Shown in pieces: positions 55,293 through 64,000 of a stretch of 64,000 bases of DNA (positions are counted from its first letter, which is position 1; each line of letters begins with the position of its first letter). The DNA lies in contig NZ_JAOEIY010000001.1 of the NCBI RefSeq assembly GCF_025966695.1, positions 186,001 through 250,000 of the forward strand. The letters are read 5' to 3'. Source of the stretch: Stutzerimonas sp. S1 (GTDB lineage: Bacteria > Pseudomonadota > Gammaproteobacteria > Pseudomonadales > Pseudomonadaceae). The notes under the pieces are model-generated. The model was not told the origin of the DNA. It was given only the letters and a program-made list of their open reading frames with translations, and did no database searches. The translations under genes and the position numbers were made by a program.

Positions 55293-56894
55293 ATGTCGGA
55301 TCAGGATGAACTCAAGCAGCATTTCGCCCAACGCGTGATCCATCAGGCGCGCGAACTGTTGGAAGTCTGGCAGCAACTGCAGCGCAGCGAATGGAGCGAT
55401 CGTTATCACACCGCCCTGACCGACGCCACGCTGCGCCTGCGCCGTTTCGCCGAGCGTTTCGAGCAGACCGAGCACAGTGAACTGGCGCTCGGTATCGAGG
55501 ATTGCCTGGGTGACATCCAGGACAATCGCGGCCGCCTGTCCAGCGACACCATCGCCACTCTCAGCCAGCTGATCTATCGCCTCGCCCGCACCGGCCTGCG
55601 CCACAATGACCCGCAAACGCAGCCGTTCATCCCGCCGCTGAGCAAACCGGTCTATATCGCCCTGCAGGATCAGCAGCGCGCCGAACACCTGGTTCGTCAG
55701 CTGGACTTCTTCAGCATGTCGGCGCAAGCTTTCAGCACCGACAGTGCCTTTCAGGCCGCGATGCACCAGCGCCATCCTGCCGCCATCGTCATGGAGGTCG
55801 ACTTCAACGGCCCCGGGGAAGGCCTGCAGTTGGCCGAACGGATTCAGCAGGGGCTCGACGAAAAACTCCCCATGCTGTTCTTCAGCCACGCTGAAACCGA
55901 CACACCGACGCGGCTGGCCGCGGTCCGCGCCGGCGGCCTGGAATTCTTCACCGGGACCCTGGATGCCTCGAGCCTGCTGGAGAAAATCGAGATTTTCACC
56001 CGCACCGCATACTACGAGCCGATCCGCGTGCTGATCGTCGACGACTCCCGTGCCCAGGCCACGCATACCGAGCGCGTGCTTAACAACGCCGGCATCATCA
56101 CCCGCACGCTGACCGAGCCGATTCAGGCCATCGGTGCCCTGGCCGAGTTCCAACCGGATCTGATCATTCTCGACATGTACATGCCCGATTGTCAGGGCAC
56201 CGAGCTGGCCAAGGTCATCCGCCAACACGAGCGCTATGTCAGCGTGCCGATCATCTACCTCTCAGCCGAAGATGACCTGGACAAGCAGCTCGACGCCATG
56301 GGCGAAGGCGGCGACGATTTCCTCACCAAGCCGATCAAGCCGAGTCACCTGATCGCCACCGTGCGCACCCGAGCCGCCCGCGCCAGAAGTCTCAAGGCGC
56401 GCATCGTGCGCGACAGCCTCACCGGCCTGTACAACCACACGCATAGTCTCCAGCTGCTGGAAGACGCCCGTTTCCGGGCACGTCGCGACAACCGCCCGCT
56501 GAGTTTCGCCATGCTCGACATCGACCACTTCAAGCAGGTCAACGACACCTACGGGCACCCCATGGGCGATCGGGTAATCAAGAGCCTGGCGCTGTTTCTC
56601 AAGCAGCGTTTGCGCAAAACCGACCACATCGGCCGCTACGGTGGCGAGGAGTTCGCCGTGGTACTACCCGATACACCGGCGGACGCCGCGTGCAAGGTGC
56701 TCAATGATATCCGCCAGCGTTTCGCCGAAATCCGCTACCCGGCGCAGCCGCAGGATCTGAGCTGCACCTTCAGCTGCGGTATCACCGAGCTGAGCCCCGA
56801 CTCCGATACCGACGTCAAGACGCTCACCCAGCAGGCCGACGAGGCGCTGTATCGCGCCAAGCATGGCGGGCGCAACCGCGTCGAACGTTTCTGA
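55293..56894 (+). CDS. gcbA: Diguanylate cyclase with two receiver domains (GcbA-type)
   Basis: The 533-residue protein has a helical N-terminal domain (1-105) and a degenerate receiver (about 118-235) in which the phospho-Asp position is E168. A full receiver follows, with D294 (IILDMYMP) and Lys in DFLTKPIK, and then a GGDEF domain (about 370-533). The active site is GGEEF (450-454). An inhibitory I-site RKTD (441-444) lies five residues before it. It should make c-di-GMP with product feedback. The neighbours (DUF2333, CtpL-type receptor) are those of P. aeruginosa gcbA, which affects attachment and motility. Confidence 0.9.
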   Translation: MSDQDELKQHFAQRVIHQARELLEVWQQLQRSEWSDRYHTALTDATLRLRRFAERFEQTEHSELALGIEDCLGDIQDNRGRLSSDTIATLSQLIYRLARTGLRHNDPQTQPFIPPLSKPVYIALQDQQRAEHLVRQLDFFSMSAQAFSTDSAFQAAMHQRHPAAIVMEVDFNGPGEGLQLAERIQQGLDEKLPMLFFSHAETDTPTRLAAVRAGGLEFFTGTLDASSLLEKIEIFTRTAYYEPIRVLIVDDSRAQATHTERVLNNAGIITRTLTEPIQAIGALAEFQPDLIILDMYMPDCQGTELAKVIRQHERYVSVPIIYLSAEDDLDKQLDAMGEGGDDFLTKPIKPSHLIATVRTRAARARSLKARIVRDSLTGLYNHTHSLQLLEDARFRARRDNRPLSFAMLDIDHFKQVNDTYGHPMGDRVIKSLALFLKQRLRKTDHIGRYGGEEFAVVLPDTPADAACKVLNDIRQRFAEIRYPAQPQDLSCTFSCGITELSPDSDTDVKTLTQQADEALYRAKHGGRNRVERF

Positions 56895-56929
56895 GGGGAA
56901 CTGTCGGCATACTCCACGACGCTGACGAT

Positions 56930-56984
56930 GCAAGCCGGACGGAAGCGCTTAGCGCCGAAGCCCGGCTTGCACGGTAGCGCTTCC
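56930..56984. repeat. Overlapping inverted repeats downstream of gcbA
   Basis: GCAAGCCGG (56930-56938) pairs with CCGGCTTGC (56962-56970). GGAAGCGCT (56941-56949) pairs with AGCGCTTCC (56976-56984). The two stems interleave, so only one can form at once (or a pseudoknot). It lies 36 bases after gcbA. No T-tract follows. Confidence 0.6.
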
Positions 56985-57029
56985 GCAGCCCGACCTCAGC
57001 CACACTTCAGCGGCGGGTGCTATCGCCAG

Positions 57030-57063
57030 CTGTCACTTAAATGACATCAAAGCGCCATACATT
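57030..57063 (+). promoter_or_regulatory. Pho-box-like element and -10 upstream of the CtpL-type receptor
   Basis: CTGTCAC-TTAA-ATGACAT (57030-57047) resembles the PhoB box CTGTCAT-N4-CTGTCAT at 6/7 and 5/7. A TACATT -10 follows after 10 bases (57058-57063), the spacing of PhoB-dependent promoters that lack a -35. The gene starts at 57096. The element also reads as a palindrome, TGTCA-N6-TGACA. Confidence 0.55.
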
Positions 57064-57095
57064 GCCAGCCTCCTGCATTTATCTGCGAGGCGAAG

Positions 57096-59057
57096 ATGCG
57101 CCTGAAGTCGCTCACCACGCTCAACACCCTGCTGCTCGTCGCCGTCTGCCTGGCGCTTGGCGCTACGCTCTGGTGGTCGGAGCGCGCCATGGAGCGCCCC
57201 TATCAGCTGATGGCGCGCTACTTGGGCCTATCCCAACAGTTCCAGCACCAGGCCGCCGAGAATATCCACGGCTATCTGGCCCGCGGCGATGCGCTGCGCC
57301 ATAGCCAGGCGCAGCAGGCACTCGCAGCGCTCCAACGCGATACTGCCGAACTGCCCGAAGAGCTCGCACACAGGCTACGCCCCAGCCTGGACGAACTGAT
57401 CAGATTCACCGCCGACGACCTGCTCGCCGCGGGAAAGCTGGCCGGCGATCCGCAGGGGCTGTTGCTGCAGGCAGAACGCGAGATGGCCGGAGTGTTGGCG
57501 CAGCTCGACGTTTACCGAACGCAGGCGGACCATCCGAGTACCTTGGACTACCAGCGACCGCTGGTCGCCGCTGGCCAGCAGTTGCTTCGCCTGAGCCACG
57601 CACGCGGCAAGCTGGTGAACAGCGGTCGAGACGAGCTGGCCGGAGAAGTCGAACAGGCATTGCGCAACCTCGAGCAGGAAGCCCGGGAGCTCGACGCGCT
57701 GCCGCTGCTGGGTGTCGTGACCACTGCGCAGTCGACTTCCAGCAGCTTCGCCGCCCTGCTCGACCTCAACGATGCGGCGGACCAGCACAGCGAGGACCGC
57801 GGGATTGCGCTCAAGCGCGAGCTTGCCAGTTTGGTCAAGCGCTACCCGGCCGAGCTGCAGCGTACCCGCCAGCTGATTCGGCAACGCAGCGAGCTAGTGG
57901 ATAGCAGTACCCGCAAGGTCGCTGCCGTACAACAGGCGCTGGCCGAACTGGAGCCTACGGTACGCGCCGAGCATGGACGGATACAACGTGAGGTTCGACT
58001 GATCCAGGGCAGCATCATCGGCCTGATCCTGCTGATTGCCCTGGCAGTCGACCGCCTGCAGCGGCAACTGACCCGCACCTTGGCCCAACTGGTACCGAGC
58101 CTGTCGGCCTGGGCCGAAGGCGACTTCACTGCAAACGCGCGCATCGACTCGAAGATTCGCGAAATCGCCGACATCGAAGCCTCACTGAACCGCCTGCGCA
58201 GCTATTTGCTGCAACTGATCGGCACGCTGCGTCAGCAGGCCGAACAGGTGGCCGCCAGCAGCCGCAACCTCGATGAGATGAACAGCGATCTGCATGACGG
58301 CGCGCAGCGTCAGACCGGCGATACCGCACAGATTCGCGACTCGCTGGGAGAACTTGAAGCCACCATTCAGCAAGTGGCCGATGGCGCCGGCGAGGCGGCC
58401 GAAGCGAGTCGCGCCGCGGCACGCGCCGTCGGTCACGGTCAGCAGGTGATCGGCCAGAGTCTGACTGGATTGCACGGTCTGGTCAGCGAGGTGCAGGACA
58501 ACGCGCTGGCCATCGAGCGCCTGGCCGACGAAACCACTACCATCGGCAACGTGCTGACGGTGATCCGCTCGATCGCCGAACAAACCAACCTGCTGGCGCT
58601 GAACGCCGCTATCGAGGCGGCTCGCGCCGGCGGACATGGCCGCGGGTTCGCCGTGGTGGCCGACGAAGTACGATCACTGGCGCAGCGCACCAGCGGTGCC
58701 ACTGAGGAAATCCAGCAGCTGATCGCCCGGCTGCAGCAGGCCGCCCGACAATCGGTCGAGGCCATGCGCAGCCAAGTGGAGCATGCCGAAAGCACCGCGA
58801 ATCTCGCCCAGAGTGCCGATCGGGCGCTGGACGAGATTGTCTCGACCATCGCCACCATCAGCCGCATGGCCGAGCAAATCGCCGATGCCACCTCGCAGCA
58901 GGGCGAGGCGGTCAGCGAGATCCGCGGACACAGCGAACGAATTCATCAACTCGGCGACGCCAACCTGAACCACATCAGCCGGGGCCGTGAGCAGAGCGCG
59001 CAGATGCTGCGCCTGGGCAGCGAACTGGATCGCGCGACCCAGGCGTTCAGGTTCTAA
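57096..59057 (+). CDS. ctpL: Methyl-accepting chemotaxis protein (CtpL-type)
   Basis: The 653-residue chemoreceptor has a first membrane helix near 9-27 and a helical periplasmic domain to about 300. A second helix lies near 303-320, followed by HAMP. The signalling tip [24 protein letters not shown] lies near 492-515. P. aeruginosa ctpL (next to gcbA) mediates low-phosphate taxis with PstS. The position after gcbA, the length and the Pho-box-like site support that identity, but the sensor domain was not compared. Confidence 0.8.
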   Translation: MRLKSLTTLNTLLLVAVCLALGATLWWSERAMERPYQLMARYLGLSQQFQHQAAENIHGYLARGDALRHSQAQQALAALQRDTAELPEELAHRLRPSLDELIRFTADDLLAAGKLAGDPQGLLLQAEREMAGVLAQLDVYRTQADHPSTLDYQRPLVAAGQQLLRLSHARGKLVNSGRDELAGEVEQALRNLEQEARELDALPLLGVVTTAQSTSSSFAALLDLNDAADQHSEDRGIALKRELASLVKRYPAELQRTRQLIRQRSELVDSSTRKVAAVQQALAELEPTVRAEHGRIQREVRLIQGSIIGLILLIALAVDRLQRQLTRTLAQLVPSLSAWAEGDFTANARIDSKIREIADIEASLNRLRSYLLQLIGTLRQQAEQVAASSRNLDEMNSDLHDGAQRQTGDTAQIRDSLGELEATIQQVADGAGEAAEASRAAARAVGHGQQVIGQSLTGLHGLVSEVQDNALAIERLADETTTIGNVLTVIRSIAEQTNLLALNAAIEAARAGGHGRGFAVVADEVRSLAQRTSGATEEIQQLIARLQQAARQSVEAMRSQVEHAESTANLAQSADRALDEIVSTIATISRMAEQIADATSQQGEAVSEIRGHSERIHQLGDANLNHISRGREQSAQMLRLGSELDRATQAFRF

Positions 59058-59061
59058 AGAA

Positions 59062-59086
59062 AAAACGGAGCCTGGCGCTCCGTTTT
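59062..59086. terminator. Rho-independent terminator after the chemoreceptor
   Basis: AAAACGGAGC and GCTCCGTTTT form a 10-bp stem (59062-59071, 59077-59086) with a 5-base loop, A-tract before and T-tract within. It lies between convergent ctpL and the YgiQ-type gene and can serve both. Confidence 0.9.
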
Positions 59087-59109
59087 CTTATGCCGAGGAA
59101 CCGCTACAG

Positions 59110-61389
<2,280 letters not shown>

Positions 61390-61443
61390 GGCGAGCAATG
61401 ACCTGAATCAAGGGGCGCGGAATATAGCACAAAAAATAACCAG

Positions 61444-61468
61444 AAGGCCGAGCGCATCACTCGGCCTT
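61444..61468 (-). terminator. Terminator downstream of alr
   Basis: AAGGCCGAG and CTCGGCCTT form a 9-bp stem (61444-61452, 61460-61468) with a 7-base loop. On the minus strand CTGGTTATTTTTTG follows. Confidence 0.8.
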
Positions 61469-61510
61469 TGCTGAGAAAAAGATGGATGGCCTCCGACCCG
61501 GTGAGCCGGT

Positions 61511-62590
61511 TCAGCCGCCGATATAGCGGCGCGGAACTCGCCCGGTGACCTTGGTCAGCAGCTCGTAGCCGATGGTGCCGCAGGCCTGAGCCAGCTCGTC
61601 GATTGGCATCTCGGCGCCCCACAACTCGACCTCATCACCGAGCTGTGCTTGTGGCAGGTCGGTCAGATCGACGGCGAGCATGTCCATCGATACGCGCCCG
61701 GCCAGCGGCACGCGCTGCCCGCGGATCACCACCGAGGTGCCGGAGGGCGCGGTTCTTGGGTAGCCGTCGGCATAGCCGCAGCTGACGGTACCGATCCGCG
61801 AAGTCCGTTGCGCCACCCAGCTGGCACCATAGCCGACGCTTTCACCCGCCTGCAGCTCGCGGATAGCAATCAGCGCGCCGGTCAGAGTCATCACGGGCTT
61901 GAGCCCCAGTTCCTTTGCGCTCAGCTCGGCGAAAGGCGTGGCGCCATACAGCATGATGCCCGGACGAATCCAGGCCATGTGCGCCTGCGGCAGAGTCAGC
62001 ACCGCAGCGGAGTTGGCCAGCGAACAGTTATCGAACTCCAGCGACAGCAGCTCGCCATAGCGCTCCAGCTGCGCCTCCGTCAGCGGATGGCCACGCTCGT
62101 CGGCACAGGCGAAGTGACTGATCAGATTCAGCTCGGCGACCTGCAACGCCCCCTTGAGCCGCGCGTAGCAGTCGCGCAACCCGTCCACCGAGAACCCCAG
62201 TCGGTGCATGCCCGAGTCGAGCTTCAGCCAGACGTTCAGCGGCCGTGCAAGGTCGGCGGCCAGCAACCAGTCGGCCTGACGCTGATCCTGCACCGCGATG
62301 TCCAGCCCCAGCTCCGCGGCGCGCAGGTACTCGGCCGGCTCGAAACAACCCTCGAGCAACAGGATCCGCGCGTCAGGCGCACCGCCACGAACCTCCTCGG
62401 CTTCCTCCAGGCAGGCCACGGCGAATCCGTCCGCGATATCCCGCAGCGCCGTCACGGCTTCGCGCGCCCCGTGCCCGTAGGCATTCGCCTTGACCACGGC
62501 AAAGGCCTTGCGCTCGGGCGCGCACTGTTTGGCAAGCAGGTAGTTATGACGAAGCGCGGTCAGATCGACCGTGGCAACCAGCGGACGCAT
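61511..62590 (-). CDS. alr: Alanine racemase
   Basis: The 359-residue PLP enzyme makes D-alanine for peptidoglycan. The PLP-Lys motif AVVKANAYGHG has Lys near residue 34. The catalytic Tyr is in SVGYGASW, and GCSYADGYPR-like CGYADGYPR and RVSMDMLAVDLT are present. The ATG at 62590 (MRPLVATVDLTALRHN) is the family start; an in-frame TTG 18 bases upstream is unlikely. It is downstream of dnaB on the same strand, as in other pseudomonads. Confidence 0.96.
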   Translation of the reverse strand: MRPLVATVDLTALRHNYLLAKQCAPERKAFAVVKANAYGHGAREAVTALRDIADGFAVACLEEAEEVRGGAPDARILLLEGCFEPAEYLRAAELGLDIAVQDQRQADWLLAADLARPLNVWLKLDSGMHRLGFSVDGLRDCYARLKGALQVAELNLISHFACADERGHPLTEAQLERYGELLSLEFDNCSLANSAAVLTLPQAHMAWIRPGIMLYGATPFAELSAKELGLKPVMTLTGALIAIRELQAGESVGYGASWVAQRTSRIGTVSCGYADGYPRTAPSGTSVVIRGQRVPLAGRVSMDMLAVDLTDLPQAQLGDEVELWGAEMPIDELAQACGTIGYELLTKVTGRVPRRYIGG

Positions 62591-62753
62591 GGGAAGATTC
62601 CTGAACAACGACGGTGAGGCGCAAGCTTACTCCTGTCAGCGTTGCTGCGCAGGCAGGGGGCATCCAGAACGGCGGCAACAGCGCGTCCCATTCACCGCAA
62701 CGAAGGGGTGGATCAGCGCCGGACAGCGCCCCAAGCCGACGCCTGTAGCCGTC

Positions 62754-64000
62754 TTACTCGTCGTCGAACTGGTAGCTGCCCGGCGCGAGGTTCTCGAAGC
62801 GCGAGTACTTGCCGAGGAACGCCAGTCGTGTGGTACCGATCGGGCCGTTCCGCTGCTTGCCGATGATGATTTCGGCGACGCCCTTGTACTCGGTCTCCGG
62901 GTGATACACCTCGTCGCGGTAGACGAACATGATGATATCCGCATCCTGCTCGATAGCCCCGGACTCGCGCAGGTCGGAGTTCACCGGGCGCTTATTGGGG
63001 CGCTGTTCCAGCGAGCGGTTGAGCTGCGAGAGCGCGATCACCGGGCAGTTGAATTCCTTCGCCAAGCCCTTGAGCGAGCGCGAGATCTCGGAGATCTCGT
63101 TGACGCGGCTGTCACCGCTGGATCCGGGAATCTGCATCAGCTGCAGGTAGTCGACCATGATCATCGCGATCTCGCCGTGCTCGCGGGCCAGACGCCGGGT
63201 GCGTGCACGCATCTCCGACGGACTGATGCCGGCAGTGTCGTCGATGAACAGCTTGCGATCATTGAGCAGATTGACCGCCGACGTCAGCCGCGGCCAGTCA
63301 TCGTCATCGAGCTTACCGGCGCGCACCTTGGTCTGGTCGATGCGTCCGAGTGAAGCGAGCATACGAATGACGATGGAGTCGGCGGGCATTTCCAGCGAGA
63401 ACACCAGCACCGCCTTGTCGGTGCGCAGCACCGCATTCTCCACCAGGTTCATGGCGAAGGTGGTCTTACCCATCGACGGACGGCCCGCAACGATGATCAG
63501 GTCGGCTGGTTGCAGGCCGCTGGTAGCCTCGTCCAGGTCAGTGAAGCCGGTGGACAGGCCGGTGATCGCCTCGCCGGCATTGAACAGGGTGTCGATGCGG
63601 TCGATGGCCTTGACCAGAATGTCGTTGATGCCGATCGGCCCGCCGGTCTTGGGCCGCGCCTCGGCGATCTGGAAAATCAGCCGCTCGGCCTCGTCGAGAA
63701 TCTCCTCGCCGGTGCGCCCCTGCGGCGCGTAGGCGCTGTCGGCGATCTCGTTGCTGATACCGATCAGCTGCCGCAGCGTGGCGCGCTCGCGGATGATCTG
63801 TGCGTAGGCCTTGATGTTCGCCACGGAGGGCGTGTTCTTCGCCAGCTCACCGAGATAGGCAAGCCCGCCGACCTGCGGCAGGTGCCCTTCCTTGTCCAGC
63901 TGCTCGGACAGCGTCACCACATCGAACGGCGAGTTGCGCTCAGCCAGCGTGTAGATGGCACGGAAGATGAGGCGATGATCATGGCGATAGAAGTCGCCGT
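62754..64000 (-). CDS. dnaB: Replicative DNA helicase DnaB (5' part outside window)
   Basis: The gene runs off the right edge; the visible 415 codons end at 62754. The N-terminal domain piece starts within GDFYRHDHRLIF. The RecA-like helicase domain shows Walker A GRPSMGKTTFA, IMVDYLQLM as Walker B, and ALSQLNRSLEQR. It unwinds DNA at the replication fork. No intein is seen in the part present. Confidence 0.97.
   Translation of the reverse strand, partial: GDFYRHDHRLIFRAIYTLAERNSPFDVVTLSEQLDKEGHLPQVGGLAYLGELAKNTPSVANIKAYAQIIRERATLRQLIGISNEIADSAYAPQGRTGEEILDEAERLIFQIAEARPKTGGPIGINDILVKAIDRIDTLFNAGEAITGLSTGFTDLDEATSGLQPADLIIVAGRPSMGKTTFAMNLVENAVLRTDKAVLVFSLEMPADSIVIRMLASLGRIDQTKVRAGKLDDDDWPRLTSAVNLLNDRKLFIDDTAGISPSEMRARTRRLAREHGEIAMIMVDYLQLMQIPGSSGDSRVNEISEISRSLKGLAKEFNCPVIALSQLNRSLEQRPNKRPVNSDLRESGAIEQDADIIMFVYRDEVYHPETEYKGVAEIIIGKQRNGPIGTTRLAFLGKYSRFENLAPGSYQFDDE

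Noticed and set aside
31380-58690. Near-identical protein stretches in the two chemoreceptors (31014-33044 and 57096-59057) as a DNA repeat
   Set aside because: The similarity is limited to the universally conserved signalling tip. The DNA differs at synonymous positions and the sensor domains are unrelated.

Overview
The window is high-GC, gene-dense chromosomal DNA. Its gene set and order point to a denitrifying gammaproteobacterium of the Pseudomonas/Stutzerimonas (P. stutzeri-like) group: narXL beside narK1K2GHJI, pilSR after bamD, ampDE, and DUF1631 next to nadC. I saw no insertion sequence, prophage, integrase or CRISPR array. No stretch over about 300 bases lacks a gene. The most interesting material is in the nitrate-respiration block and in the partial operon at the left edge.

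Layout. (1) 1-5255: the tail of an adenylate-forming ligase, a heme-oxygenase-fold diiron-type protein, an SDR and a TPR protein, then a QseB/PmrA-type two-component pair. A cytochrome b561 follows behind a PmrA-like box. (2) 5263-21861: nitrate respiration. The minus strand carries narK1-narK2-narG-narH-narJ-narI-parvulin and moaA-moaD-moaB-moeA for the molybdenum cofactor. The plus strand carries narX-narL. The narK1/narX gap holds an ANR/DNR box and a NarL-type inverted repeat. (3) 22157-31017: a periplasmic protein with two NarX-like sensor modules behind its own ANR-type box, a DUF4345 protein, a metallopeptidase gene broken by an in-frame amber codon, and then a HAD phosphatase, tesB, an acetyltransferase, a histone-deacetylase-like protein, a RIO kinase, ada and tatD. 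(4) 31014-44391: a chemoreceptor, ampE-ampD, endonuclease V, a GlxA-type regulator, zapE, trpS, a hydrolase, zapG, nadC, a DUF1631 protein and a DUF3094 protein. (5) 44558-44800: tRNA-Asn, tRNA-Pro and tRNA-Lys on the minus strand, with a stable-RNA promoter. (6) 44991-53949: clpB with a heat-shock promoter, pgeF-rluD, bamD, a small membrane protein and pilS-pilR. (7) 54013-64000: a DUF2333 protein, a GcbA-type diguanylate cyclase, a CtpL-type chemoreceptor behind a Pho-box-like site, a YgiQ-type radical SAM protein, alr and the 3' part of dnaB.

How the genes fit together. NarX/NarL and an FNR-type regulator (ANR or DNR) would sense nitrate and low oxygen. They would switch on the NarK transporters, the NarGHI reductase and cofactor synthesis. 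The double-sensor periplasmic protein downstream of narL carries the same kinds of regulatory site and looks like an undescribed accessory of this regulon. Most other genes are core housekeeping or signalling functions. All functional statements come from reading motifs by eye and remembered family knowledge. No database search was run.
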